In this document: one piece after another, positions 11,918-29,591 of the stretch
How positions within the stretch are numbered: position 1 is the first letter of the stretch
Layout of the letters: each line of letters opens with the position of its first letter
Assembly (NCBI RefSeq): GCF_016097555.1
Contig: NW_024533064.1
Location: 34,339 to 98,338 of the forward strand
Reading direction: 5' to 3'
Source: Gigantopelta aegis
Lineage: Eukaryota; Mollusca; Gastropoda; Neomphalida; Peltospiridae
DNA: 64,000 nucleotides
Position numbers and translations under genes: made by a program
The notes under the pieces: generated by a model
The model's input: only the letters and a program-made list of their open reading frames with translations
The model's database searches: none
What the model was told of the DNA's origin: nothing

Positions 11918-13798
11918 ATGAATCCATTAATTGCTATGTTGCTATTGTGTGTCACCTTTTTGTCAAGTTAGTTTTTACTATTATATCTTATTAGCTAATA
12001 AACTGTCTTTCATTTAACAGTTAATGCCAGCAGTTGTATCCTTCTCTTCCCTCTACAATGAAGCCACTTTCAACTGGTGATACATTTACTGGTGGTATAC
12101 AACTACTTATTCCTTCATGGACCTTTCTCTTGTGATGGAACTTTGATCATTGATAATTATGCTCATCAATCACTGGTAATACAGACCATTGATACACAGC
12201 ATTGAGTTTCAAGTGGTTTTAACCAAGACTCTGTCCAAAAACAATATCTATCATGTTGTCTATGGAAACTCATACAAAGGAGATGAAGCAGATGATAACA
12301 GAATAAATGTTACACTTCAATTTAGTGATGCATTGCTTCCCATAAGAGCTGGTTATATAGTTGAGTATATATTAGACCAGAATATAGTAAACCAGTTTAC
12401 ATTTATTATATGAAGATACAGGGGGGGGGGAGATGTAGACATTTATTACTGGGAGAATGTAACAAACACGAGACTGTGACTTATCATTGTGTAATGCAAA
12501 GATCATGAAAGAATAAATCCATTAATTGGTTGGATATTTAGTAAGTGAACTAATTTTAAGCATGTTTGTCATTGTTGACTGTTGTAGAAGATGCTATGAG
12601 AGTCTATTACAACAATATGATGGATAGTCTGTACTGTAAAACAGGCTAATCCAAACTATTGTACTGAAAGCACAAGTCTCTACATGTTCCATAATACCAA
12701 CAATATCATCAACTGTTACTACATCAATATTACCATCATCTAGTACCACAGGTATAACAATAGTATCACTAAAGTATGTATAACTTAATCTGATTGGTCA
12801 GAGCAGTAAACTAGATCCATATTTTCTAAGTTATTTCCCAAGCTTTATTAGTTATTACCTTTCAATTTGCAATTGTCATAGCTTTGTTGATATATTCTAA
12901 ATTGGGTTTTATTCCTCAACCAGTGAGAACTACATATATTTTAGAAGCCTAATAGTACTAGTGATGACTCTTGGACTTTTAATTATTACTTTCCTTAATC
13001 TTAGACTCTGATTTATAATTTTACAAAGGACAGTAAACTAGTATTTAAAATGACTCTAAAATAACAATTAGTACAATTAACATTAATTTTGAAACCACAA
13101 CAGTATCACTCCATCAGTAGTACTCTACCAATCTCAAAAAGATTCCCTATGGTTCACAGAGAAACTATAACATCTAATTTATAATAGTATAATGTCAAAA
13201 CATAAAATATTTATTCATGTACTATTGACATTTTATAGAGCTGTCACATGTATCTTCACTTCCAACAATTCCAATTGTAAATGATGACATATCATTAACT
13301 CTGGTTACTATACATTGGTCTACCTCTTACAGTACTAGCACTTGTACTAACTATTATATTAGTCATATTAATCATAGTTGTACTGTATTTTATATATAAA
13401 ATATTATAATAAGATATAAAAAACAATATAATGGTTAGTTATTAATAGTACTTTATACTAAATGATATTACTACTGAAAATAGCTTCCAATAATGATGAG
13501 GAGGAATATGATGATGTTTCTTACACATAGTACATCAACTTATTCAGTAAGTCTTCTATGATATCATTGTTATATAAAACTATTTCTTTACAGACTATAG
13601 CAGTGAAGAGTGATCCAGCTTACTGCAGTAAAAATCCTTCCTATATTACCTCCTCCATTAAAACTGATGATGATAATACTGAGTACATGACATTATCAAA
13701 TAAAGAACATCAAGTCCACATTAGTTGAACTAGTACCAACACAAGATAATATTACATATGGACAATTACCAGTAGTTGTAATGATGATGACTATATGT
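11918..13798 (+). pseudogene. Kinase-less receptor copy B, decayed
   Basis: The signal-peptide exon at 11918-11966 reads MNPLIAMLLLCVTFLS and is followed by a GTTAGT donor. The acceptor at about 12019 opens an ectodomain exon, readable at 12189-12413 with NVTLQFSDALLPIRAGYIVE, which matches the C-terminal half of the ectodomain module in the other genes. A membrane exon at about 13315-13395 reads YIGLPLTVLALVLTIILVIL. A short exon at 13483-13540 reads ASNNDEEEYDDVSY, and the last exon at 13594-13798 carries IKTDDDNTEYMTLSN and NPSYITS. This tail equals that of genes G and I and has no kinase after it: the next feature is the signal peptide of RTK C. Frame breaks in the ectodomain, after the EEEYDDV exon and within the last exon suggest a dead copy. 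Confidence 0.65.
12421..12430 (+). repeat. Poly-G run (10 G)
   Basis: An uninterrupted G run inside the decayed ectodomain of copy B, unusual in such AT-rich DNA and a likely site of length error. Confidence 0.7.
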
Positions 13799-14014
13799 AC
13801 TATATTTTAGTTTAACATATACTAGATTATCTAATATTTTTAATTTAGTTACTGTTTAAGAGCTGCAAAATAACAATAACACTATAGTTTGTCAGTAATG
13901 GTGCAGATAGTTCATTGGAATTTGATTATAATTACTAATTAAGAACTTTTAGGATTCTGCTAGCAATAAAACTCGACGACATGCTGAGTGTGTGATATTA
14001 AGTGAACTAGAATA

Positions 14015-17000
14015 ATGTCATCTCTACTCCATTTTGTCTACCTATGTCTTGTCTACTTACTATATTGTTCATCAGGTTATAGTCTAACTTAAGAGATACT
14101 GACATAGACAACACTTTATATTATTTGTCCATAGCTACTGTTCAAGCTCATGTAGTGGAAGGTTTTCCTACTCATCATTCATAAATGATAGTATAGATGG
14201 TGCTACTGAAAGAGCTGGTCTTCAGCTGTTGTTTTTTTCTATGAATTTTTCTTGTGAAGCTGAAATTTCTAAAGTTATAATTGCTGCCCTTGAAGAGACA
14301 CCTGAGGACAACAAACACTAGATATCCATTAATGGAAACATGAGAAAAACGAGATGATAATGGACTTTATAACAGAGTTAATCATATTGGTTCTGTAGAA
14401 GGAGAAGTGACATCACTAAATTCCCTCATTATATCAATATACTCCTAATCAACCTATCACTAGTATTACCTGGTGATATATTTGGAATGAGAATTATCCC
14501 TAACAGTGGTAGTCTACGTACAAGACTATTACCTTATTTATTGATCAAGGCTCAAATGCTTCCTGAGTATTTTTGAACTAGAAATAACTGCTAGTACTAT
14601 GTTAACTGATATATTTGTTTAATGACAGAAAGAGTCAAAGAATACTTTCCACTTGTTACTGTTGAAATTAGTAAGTTATAATTTTCTGCAGTTATAATAA
14701 ATTTATTAATATAATTTATAGTTATATCTCCTCATACATCAACATAGTTTTCATATCATCAACTACAACTACTGATAGTGAACCTCTCCATCATCTTCTA
14801 AACCATTGCTAATACACCATCTGTCTCTGTGTCATCTGAAGATATCTCTTCAACAATAACATCTAGCACAACAGAGACATTTAGTTTATCAATGACTAGT
14901 GAACCCATCACATCAATGTCGTCCACACCTCTCATGTCTATGTCTATCAGTATTACCACATCAAGTGTTATCACATCAAGTCTCACATCAGTTAGATCAA
15001 CTCCTACTTCAACTCTCAATTGTTAGTTCAGTACCCCTAGCGAAACCCAACCTCCTACATCTCAGTCTGTTCCTGTATCCACACACCAGTTATAACCACA
15101 ACAGATGGCACACCACAATCCACAACAACCCTCCTCATCTGTTTATAATACCGGTATTGGACCAACAGAAGTTCTCTTTCAACAGCAGCACTAGCTGGAG
15201 CAGTTGTATCTGGACTATTAATCATTATCATTATACACTGGTGATTTTATACTATATGTTGTTTGCATTGGGGAAGAGAAGGTATAAGGAGAGATCTTAC
15301 ACTCCTACAGTTCTACTAATGGCCAAGTAGATACATACCCTATGGACAATCCTACATATTTAGGTAAATAAACAACGGGACATATATAGTAATATTAATT
15401 ATGTACATGACTAGTACCATGTGGTAATAAATTGAGGTTTAGTTAATAGTAATTGAAATTTCTTGGTTAGGCTATTAATTATATTAATTTTGCTATTTCT
15501 AAGCAGATTTTCATACTGGATACCATCAAACGTATGATATCAATTTTGTGTGGTTTGATAGATATCTATTCACTTTGTCCACAGATGTGACTTTAAATTT
15601 CCTTTATTTAGAGAAGTGTCTATTATGGACCTCATTATTTTATAATTGTTTGTTGGGTTGACAAATGTTGTTGTTGACAAGGTGAAAACTGACTAGTGGT
15701 TTGTTGTAGAAATAGTGAAAGAATTTATTAATGAAACATAAAGACTTGTTAAAATGATGTGTTAATGACTAGTTTTTTAAACAATTTTTTATCTTTATAT
15801 CTGTTATTTGACAACCTGTATTATCCTCTTAACTGTTGGATACCAATTGTAAGGATGCATAAGAATGAAACTAGCGAGTATAGAATTGAGACTAGTAGCA
15901 TGGGGAATGAAACTTTATTAAAACAATTAGAGACACATACTCAAAATCTATTTTCTTTTAGGAGTACATTTCAAAGGCTGCAGAAAATGGTGTGCGAGAG
16001 CACAACTTCTACAATGACCAGTGATAACTTTGTCAATCATTATGATGTCCCAGGCTATCAGATCCTGTAAATAGCCCTACTGCTTTTCTATGATGAAGCA
16101 CACGTTACATCAAGTTCTACAGCAATTTATGATCAGGCTCAAGACAGGGAGAAAACACTGGCCCTCTCCTTACTAGTATCTATCATGATTGGTATCTGAT
16201 GACATTGAAGGACATTATTGAAATGGGGAACACTGCTTCTGCTCCCGAGTTACCTAGAAACCATTATACTGGATGAATCGAGATATTCCCCTAGGATAAA
16301 TGTGATTTATGAAATAGAACCGTATGCATCACAGCTTATGAAAAACCTGTGTCATCAAGGACCAATCACTTAAAAGTTCTACAATCAACAACTCCTGAAC
16401 AATGATGATACAATGGTATGATAAATGTTTATTATGTAGTTAAAATTATTAACTAATGCTTACTTTGTTGTTGTTGCTTTTGAGAGTATGTTTTTTTTTT
16501 GCAAGATAATGAGCTTATATAAGGACATGGTATGTTCTTTTGTTGTTATTATGTGTCCTACTGATATCAAATACACTAGATCTATGATACACTAGATATA
16601 ATAAACTAGATATAATACACTAGATATAATAAACTAATTGATAATACACTAATATAGATAAACTAGATTGTATGTTTCTTAATTTTAATCTTTGTTTAAT
16701 AATTATAGTTCTATTTTATAATAACAGAAGAAGTAAGTAGTATATTATGATAAGACATAGTATTCTTTCTTTGTTGTGTTATTTTTAAGAGCATTTCTTA
16801 ATCTGTTCCTACAGTGCTATATAAATATAAGCTTTAAATAATGATGATAGTAAGATAATGTAAACATGTTTTTATAATAATCATTCATACACTCTCTTTT
16901 TTTTGTTTGTGTTGTTATTTTAATAGACTCAACCTGTTCCATCTGCTCATGATTATAGTGTTCTTGAAATGATATATGTGTTGTACCTACTGAGGTAAGG

Positions 17001-19963
17001 ATTCACTCCATATGTGTTGTAGTTATTCAACAATCATTACACTTTAAGTCTTAGATTTGAGGGTGTGATATGTTAGTTACTGTACTAGTTATGGAAATAA
17101 TGATAGTGTCCTTTACATAAATAAATGAAAGGCTTCATGCAATGTATAGACTATAGTAGTAAAGTGATACCTTAAAATAAATGTATTTTGTGTTGATAGA
17201 TAACATTTATTGGACCCTCTCTCCTTTCCTTTCTCTCTAAACAGGAAGAGAGACAAGTTGTAGGTAAATCAAATACTGAGTCAGCCATGTTTGATGACAG
17301 AAGTTATGCTCAACTTGGAGTGGTAATTTTTATCTTTCACATTTAACTAAACAATACAATACTTTTATCAATAGTTTGTATGTATTTTGCTCTCATAGAC
17401 GCATGACTATTACACATGTTATATCCTTTATAATTAACTAGATATGGTACTATTATTATCAGTGATAATTATTAATAATTGAATTAAGTTGACATGTTGT
17501 GTCTGACAATGTTATCATTACGGACATGCCCTACTACATAATTTTAATAATATGATAAAAACAGACTTTGAGGTTTGGAATAATTACCAAAATTTTGAGT
17601 TATCTCAGTGACTAGACTAACTCTGTGTCATGTACCTACTAATTTATTTTATTGTGTTTCCATGACAACAGATTCAACGACAGAAATACGAGAATATTAT
17701 GTTTTTTGAGAAGAGTGATATCTATTGGAGACCAGCTGCTCAAGCTAATGTGCTTTATGATCATCATTGGCTAAAAGAAAATATCGGGAAATACCACGTA
17801 ACAAATTAAAGTAAGGTTCTCTCTCCCTCGTTCTCTTGTAGAATAAAAATGATTTCTTTTAAAATTTAAATCAATTAGTATTATTAATTAACCCTTCCTC
17901 CTCCTCCACATAGTTATTATGTAATTATGTTTACGTGATATTTCATGTAACAATTTAATAATTTGAGTTTATTAGTATTATATTTTAAGTGTAAATTAAT
18001 TAATAATTCAATAATTTACATGCAACTACATGCAGCAATTTTTACGCCTCAAATGTTTACTAAATACAGAAAATATAATAATAAAAATGTTGTGAAGTCT
18101 GAATAATTTGTAAACAAACCAAATATTGAAACATAACAAGTTCCCCTCACCAAATTAACAATAGTTAATGAAATTACATCATTTGTAATTCTCCTTGATA
18201 GACTTCACTACAACCTCAATAGTAAATATTATGTCATTACCTTTTACTAAGACTTGTTTCTTGTTTACTGTTTTTCTGCATATTCATAAATTTATTATAA
18301 CAATAATGATGAGGGATTTCCCTCTAGGATTACTAAACATCTGGATCTGGACAGTTTGGTACTGTCAGTGAAGGGGTGTGGCAATCTTCACAAGGTCCAT
18401 TGGGCATGGCAGTTTAAAATGGTAACTACAAATTCACCAGAGGAGGAAAAAGTGAAGCTTCTTCAAGAAGCAGCCATTATGGGACAATTCAGTCATCCTA
18501 ATGTAGTACAATTATATGAGTGGTCACTGTTTGGAGAACCTGTGAGTATTCCTGTGTTTCCCTTCATTGTTTTTTGTATGTCCTCATTCCCATTCCTTGT
18601 TCCCATCTCTTATCCTCATTCCCATATCCTTGTTCTCTTTTCTCATTCCTTGTTTTCCTCACTCCTCCATTCCAATACCATCTGTTCAATATCATTTAAC
18701 CCCCTATCAAAATACTACCATCATTGTGTGGGGAAGAAGCAAGATCATATTTGATTTTATATAAGAATTCCCGTGACACTAACACTTGATTGTAATTTTT
18801 AGCACTAACCTACATAGGTAATAGTATTACCTATCTGATAATGTGGTTAACTTGTTACACAACCAGCTGTTATGATGAGATAATCGTGTTTATTTATTAA
18901 TTTCATTCAGGTCATGATTATTATTGAACTGATGCAACGAGGTGATCTTCATAATTACTTGAAATCAAATTCGACCAAGGTAATCTATTAGTTCATCATT
19001 CATTTAACTCTCCTTTATTACTATTCCAGGTCTGGAGACACAGTCGACTCATCTCTTCCTAATCAGTTTCTTGAGTTTTGTAAGCAGGTAGCTAATGGTA
19101 TGAACTATCTGTCCAAGAAATCATTTGTCCATCGTGATTTAGCAGCAAGAAATATATTTCTAGATGAGAACAATATCTGTAAGGTAAGTAAGAATATAAC
19201 AGAGAGATGATTTCATATTAATCTATCTTTTTTTTTGTACTCTTAAATGAACATAGATTGGTGACTTTGGAATGTCACGTGATTTAGAAGATGAAAATTA
19301 TTATGTTTCTCATGGAGGAAAGATTCCAGTGAAGTGGACGGCTCCTGAGGTTAACAGCAATACACAACTTATTATCTGATTGAGTACCTATTCTCATTTG
19401 TTTAGGCATTGCAATACAAACGTTATTCTACTGCTAGTGATGTGTGGAGCTTTGCAGCACTAATGTATGAAATATGGAGTGTAGGACATAAACCATTTGA
19501 GGGATTTTCTAATCCACAAGTAATGATAATATAATATTACTCCTATCTTATGATATACATGATTATGTTGCCTTTGTTACAATTAGTGATGATATGGAGT
19601 CCTCTCTTTTTTTTAGACATTAGATTTAGTACAAAGTGGTTATCGTCTACCCCCACCTCCTGGCTGTCCCAGAACTATTTATCAACTGATGATACACTGT
19701 TGGTAAGCTAACTCCACAGATTCACACCCACACATACCAATTACATGACCACTCCCTTTAGGCATCCTGATAGCAGTCGTAGACCAACATTTGCAAATGT
19801 TCTTCGATCATTGTCAGATAATCCTCAAACAATTCTCTCATGGCGAGATGTTGATAAAGCTGTTCATGAACAGGCTTCAGTACTTGGTGCTCCATTAGCA
19901 GCTAGTCAAGATTTGTATTCAGAGCTCCAACAGACATTTGTAAGATATTCAATAAAAATATAA
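14015..19963 (+). CDS. RTK C: single-ectodomain receptor tyrosine kinase
   Basis: Type I receptor. Exon 1 (14015-14075) encodes signal peptide [20 protein letters not shown]. Exon 2 (14135-about 14670) holds one ectodomain module ([44 protein letters not shown]). A Ser/Thr stalk (14722-15180) and a membrane segment ([15 protein letters not shown]) follow. Tail exons at 15330-17800 carry tyrosine motifs ([21 protein letters not shown]) and the juxtamembrane SDIYWRP. Kinase exons are 18328-18540 ([11 protein letters not shown]), 18911-18979, 19030-19182 (HRDLAARN), 19257-19349 ([22 protein letters not shown]), 19406-19519, 19619-19704 and 19762-19963. The kinase keeps every catalytic motif except for two one-base indels in its first exon (before GSGQFG and after AVK), plus breaks in the stalk. 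These may be read errors, since the rest of the kinase is clean. The C-lobe [12 protein letters not shown] and EAAIMGQF resemble Eph kinases. Confidence 0.75.
14829..15026 (+). other. Ser/Thr-rich stalk of RTK C
   Basis: About 65 codons, over half Ser or Thr ([20 protein letters not shown]). This is typical of an O-glycosylated, extended stalk between ectodomain and membrane. The matching - strand frame is only its complement. Confidence 0.65.
16587..16665 (+). repeat. Short tandem repeat, about 14 bp unit
   Basis: Five or so copies of ACACTAGATATAAT alternating with AAACTAGATATAAT in a tail intron of RTK C. Confidence 0.7.
17820..18327. other. Long AT-rich intron before the kinase of RTK C
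   Basis: About 500 bp between the juxtamembrane exon (ending about 17812) and the first kinase exon. No coding-looking sequence. In D, E, F and J the same intron is only about 50 bp. Confidence 0.55.
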
Positions 19964-20182
19964 ATTGTTATTTTACTGGTGTTTACCAAGTCTATTACTC
20001 AACTATCATATACATGTTTTATAAATAAATATGTAATATTTTTTTAAATTCACCACTAACATTGTATATGAGCTGCTGTTATCTGATATCTTATTAAATT
20101 ACTTTAATATCCTTTTGTAAGAATTCTATATAAAGAGAGGTTACTCTCAAATTTGAATAATATTTTTAAGAAACAACTCAAA

Positions 20183-24291
<4,109 letters not shown>

Positions 24292-24433
24292 TTGCAATGT
24301 GAACTATCTTATTGACAATAAATGTACTTTGACCTTTGTCAAAGGAAATCATTTTTATAATAAATAGTCTATCACCACATACTATAATAAAAGCTTAAAC
24401 TAAACTAGTAAGCTCTTAATTCATTTTCTGAAT

Positions 24434-27400
24434 ATGTTTCTTTTAATATTGTATCTCTGTGTGTTGACAAGAGGTAAGTAAATTAAACACTAAAGGAGCT
24501 ATTTGTATATCTGCTATAGTGCTATGTGATGACTGTACTGAAGGATTTATGGAAGAAAGTTACCTGTTACAGAAATCATCACAGATTTGCAATCCTGATT
24601 GTCTAGCTGGATCTAGCTTATTATTGTTAGAGGAAGGGACTTGGATAATGGACAAAATGAAGATTAAATGTACTGGCAGTATTACTCTATCTCTTGGGGT
24701 TGATGTAAGGACTGGAGTTGGTAATAGAAATCAATATCCCAGTTTAATGATATGGACAAAGAAGGGCAATGCATTATGACCTCCATAAGAGTGAAGAAAT
24801 TAAACTTGAGCCCAGTAATTTTGTCACTAATGGAGTATTTGAATACACATTTTCAATATCATCTAAAAGAAGAAAAAAGAGAATGGGAACTGAGTATTTA
24901 TTGGGAATAAAACAACCAAGAAGTGGTGTCAGCCGAGTAAGATTTTATTATTATAATGATGACAATGCAATGGATATACTTAAGTTAAAGCATCCAAATA
25001 GTCGTCGTGTTCATAAAAAAAAAGATGTCACTGAACGGGAGAACATTCAACTGTTAATATACCCACAAAGTAAGATTTAAAGAGATTGAATAATTAGTGA
25101 GAGATATTTTCTATAGGGCCTACTCCTCCAGATTCAAATTCTAATTGTTTTATGGGCTTTCCTTCTAATATTGATACTAAAGCAAGATCTATTACTGATG
25201 TTACTTTTACTGCAAATGATCATCGTTTGTTTAGAAACCTTCGTTTTCTCTGCAATGGTATAATCACTAGTCTTGTGGTTGGTGCTAAACAAAACTCAGG
25301 AACTGCACTGCCAGAGATTGAAATATGGAGAGAAATGTCTGAAAATAACTTTGAGAAAGTCAACAATATTTTCCTATCACCAACTAATGCTACTACTACA
25401 AGTGACAGTTATTTATACACTTATAATTTAGCTTCATCAGTATCAATAAAACAAGGTGATTTTATAGGTATAAACCAACAAAATAGTCAACGTCTACAAA
25501 TATATTATCAAGTAAATAGTGGACCACCAAATTATAATAATCAAAATTCTTTGATTAACTCAAAAAACGATTATCCCATGATATCAATATCAGGTACCAT
25601 ATCATTTGAACAGTATATATTGATTTAATGATGTTTTGATTCTAGCTATACCAACTTCACCAATCCCAGTAATTACCTCAACTACTATATATGAAGTTAC
25701 CAGTACTCAGTTTATGATGACCAGTATTGTTGTTATAGACAGTACTACATCACTTCCTTCCACTAGTTCTGATGTCATCATTACTAATTATAAACATACA
25801 ACTACTGACCAGTTGATATCACCATCCTCAATGACTTCCATATTAGGTAATATAAACCAGTACATACAATCCCTAGAAATATGCTTGTAATATCATAAGC
25901 TAACATATTAAATAATAATCATATAACTTTGTAGCTATGGTAACAAATGCAATTAGCACTCCTTTGAGTTCTGTGATGTCGAGTTCATTTATCAGTACTA
26001 CCACTCTTCTGTCATTATCTTACCTTAATTCTCCATTAGGCATGTACTGATAATTTTAATGTTCTTTGTATGTTCTGTCTATAAATGACAAATTAACATC
26101 AAATATTTACTTTCATGTAGAAAGTATTATGTCTACTAACTCACTCAAAAGTACACCACCCAATATTAGTAGTACACAATTGGCCTCTCCTACTCTAACT
26201 TCAGTATTTTTATCAACAACATCACTTAAAACATCTTCAGTGTTATCTTTTATACAATCTTCCTTTTCTTCGAAAAAAATTGTCACAAGTATCTACCACA
26301 TTTCAATATGTACCAACCAATACTCCAATTGTTAAACCCTTGTCATCAAATACAGCTGGTAGCAACACCAAATATTCATCATTAACTATCCTCAGTGATA
26401 CTACAAAAACATTGTCACAGACTACATCTATTGACAGTAGTATTAACATTAGTCCTACAATTGTTCCTACCAAAGAAGAAACTAATATGATGATGATACT
26501 GATTGTAGTTTTTACAGTAATAATATTGCTGTTAATCTTAAGTGCACTGTTAGTAACTGCTCTCATAATTTATCAGAGGATTAAGAAAAGAAAAGAAAGC
26601 ATTGTTCTCTCTCATGAGAACAATTGCCATGACAATCCCAGTTATTGTACAAATATTCCAATGAAGACAGCTGGTAATCTTAGTCTTAATAACCCTGTAT
26701 ATGAAGGTAATTAAACAATTTTAAAATGTCCACACACACATATATATATGTCCTTTCTTGTTTTCTTAGCTAATAATTCTCATTCCAAAACACAAGTACA
26801 TTAATGACACTACAAAATCCATCAATTGTTTATGATGAAGCTAAAATCACTAATAACAAATTGACTACATTCTATGCTAATACAACTACTCCCAATGGTA
26901 ATACTATTAACATTGAGACAATACAACCAGAAAGAGCTAGCAGAGAATCCACTTATGATAATCCTAATGTTACTCTTAAGACAATACAAACAGAAGAAAT
27001 ACTTTATGAAGAAACTATTCCATTAAAACCAAAGTCTAAAGGATATGACAAACAGTTCTACAATACAGAAACAGACATACCAGTTACAAATGTAAGTATT
27101 GATATTGCCATTGAATAATTCTAAGAGGATTCCTGTGTAATTATAGCTTAGCTTTTTCCCACATCACATTTGACATATGTACATAATATAGGAGTGACAT
27201 CATATGATATTGTTTGGGAACAGTCAAGTTTCTATGTAATCCTTTTTGTAAATATCTATGAGTAGATTAACTTGTGGCATACAGTGTATTGCGAATAGAA
27301 TCCTTTGTTAATGTACTTATAGTGTGTACTACTGTTAGTATAATGTATGTATGTGTACTAATGTTAGTATAATGTATGTATGTGTACTAATGTATAATGT

Positions 27401-29591
27401 ATGTATATGTACTAATGTTAGTATAATGTATGTGTGTGTACTAATGTTAGTATAATGTATGTGTGTGTACTAATGTTAGTATAATGTATGTATGTGTACT
27501 AATGTATAATGTATGTATGTGTACTAATGTTAGTATAATGTATGTGTGTGTACTAATGTTAGTATAATGTATGTAAGTAATAAGGATGTTTGTTGAAAGT
27601 TAACAGTTATCTGTTTACGGACAATCACTATTTTATAGCATCAAGCTACTCCTGTTTATCATGTACTAGATCAAGCTACTCCCGTATATCATGTACTTGA
27701 TCCAAATACACATGAATATGATGTATTACAACGAGGTCTACATGTACGTACTATGGTAAGTCTATGTAACATTTATGTACTACAAATAATATAGACAACA
27801 TACATAACTTTGTGTAATACCTTCCTTGTACCTATAATAACAATCATACAGGTAAATATGGTAATAACAATAGCAGCTGTATGTTACTCTTTACTCTTTA
27901 CTATACACTAATAATGACGAAAGTAGTTTGTATTGTAGGAATAAGTAGACAAATTGAAGCACAATTGTTTACATACTTTATATTATAACAATTACTACTT
28001 TATAGGATCAAAGAGAGCAGCTGGATAATTACTATGTGGTGCAAGAGAATATTTACTCATCTCTTTTTAAAACCCAACAGGTATAAAGATCAATTTATTA
28101 CAAGGAACACTGAACATTATTATTATTATATTATTTATATTTATTTATTATATTTATTATTTATTATAGAATATACATACATACGCAGAATTAGAACAGA
28201 ATTCTGAGTTCTTTTTTGAAGAACCCATTTATTGGGAACCAGGATCTGATACTTATAGTATATGTCAACAACTATCTGATAAGAAATATCGGGAGATTAT
28301 CCATCAACAGATACAGTAAGAATATAATTGGTTGGTTGTTTTATTTGATGTTGTATATATTATCAGAGTCACTGGTCAGCTTGGTTCTGGACAGTTTGGT
28401 ACTGTCAATCAAGGAGTGTGGATTTCTCCTAATGGTCCAGTAGATGTTGCTATTAAGACATTAATAATAAAACCTCAGAGGAAGAGAAAGTCAAGTTCTT
28501 ACAAGAGGCAGCCATTATGGGTCAATTTCATCATCCTAATATTGTCAAGTTATATGGAGTGGTCACTGTTGGAGAGCCAGTGAGATAATGTCAAATATTA
28601 TACTTAATTACTATATCTTAATTAGATAATGATAATACTGGAGTTAGTATCTAATGGAAACTTGAGAGAGTATCTGCAAAAATTCCAACCTTCGTAAGTT
28701 TAATACCAAATATATAATCTATTTAATTTCAATATTTTTAATTACAGACCAGGAGAGTTAGTTCCTTCTACACTGCCTACTCTCCTACTCAGTTTCTGTC
28801 GTCAGATTGTCTCTGGTATGGAGTACCTGTCAAAAAAATGTTTTGTACACAGAGACCTGGCAGCTAGGAATATACTAGTGACTGAACAGGGTATTTGTAA
28901 GGTATGATATAGTTGTAAATATAAGCAGAGTGGATTTATTGTTTGTGTATAGATTGCAGACTTTGGTATGTCCAGAGATTTACAAGATGAAAACTATTAT
29001 ATCTCACATGCTAAGAAATTCCCATTAAATGGACAGCTCCTGAAGTCAGTAGATTACTAATGTTATGTATCAGTTATATTGTAAACTGTATAACTACAGG
29101 CCTTACATTTCAAACGATACTCCACTGCTAGTGATGTATGGAGTTTGGTGCAGTACTCTATGAGATATGGAGTCTAGGACATAAACCATTTGAGAGTTAT
29201 AGCAATCAAGAGGTAAAATATAAAGTATATAATGAATAATGATGTGAGGTGATTTTAGTATATGAGGTTAATAGATTCTGGTTATCGTCTTCCTCCTCCT
29301 CCTGGTTGTCCCAGACCTATCTATAAGATGATGATACAATGTTGGTAAGAGTGTCTATATTGTACTACTACTACTTGATAATATGTGTACATCAATGACA
29401 GGCATCCAGAGACTTCTAGTCGTCCTACATTTGTCAAATTGGTATCAGATCTATCTCAAGTTGATGTTGATCTCCTCAGTAGTCCATTGTCTAATGAAAA
29501 CAAGATCTGTATTCCAGAGAGTCCAGTACTTGGAGGTCCACTAGATACTGGACATAACCTCTATATAGATTTACAGAGAATGTATATGTGA
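24434..29591 (+). CDS. RTK E: two-ectodomain receptor tyrosine kinase with multi-tyrosine tail
   Basis: Exon 1 (24434-24473) encodes [13 protein letters not shown]. Ectodomain 1 is 24520-25069 ([31 protein letters not shown]); ectodomain 2 is 25117-25593 ([33 protein letters not shown]). Stalk exons are 25646-25846 and 25935-26039. Exon 26121-26706 carries membrane segment [25 protein letters not shown] and NNPVYEG. Tail exons are 26770-27091 ([21 protein letters not shown]), 27639-27755 (three YxVL motifs), 28006-28080 (ENIYSSL) and 28170-28315 ([22 protein letters not shown]). Kinase exons are 28367-28579, 28626-28693, 28748-28901, 28953-29044, 29100-29212, 29259-29344 and 29402-29591, ending in [10 protein letters not shown]. 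Catalytic motifs [21 protein letters not shown] and DFGMSRDL are present. One-base indels near 24775, 26275, 26803, 28472, 29025 and 29147 break the frame and could be assembly errors. Probably the best-kept full gene apart from these. Confidence 0.8.
27325..27577 (+). repeat. 29-bp minisatellite in tail intron of RTK E
   Basis: Nine tandem copies of a 29-bp unit beginning TGTACTAATGTTAGTATAAT; two are 25-bp deletion variants lacking GTTA. The intron lies just before the YxVL exon, the position where F, J and K carry the 92-bp array, but the repeat is unrelated in sequence. Confidence 0.9.
27639..27755 (+). other. Triplicated YxVL phosphotyrosine exon of RTK E
   Basis: The 117-bp, 39-codon exon encodes [20 protein letters not shown] and [10 protein letters not shown] in tandem, then QRGLHVRTM. 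The first two 30-bp units are almost identical in DNA and the third is diverged. It corresponds to the 66-bp exon of F, J and K ([16 protein letters not shown]): both end in YxVLQRG followed by a short tail and a GTAAG donor. Each motif is a potential SH2 docking site. Confidence 0.75.

Noticed and set aside
14798-15019. - strand open frame rich in Asp and Val
   Set aside because: Complement of the Ser/Thr stalk of RTK C; not a separate gene.
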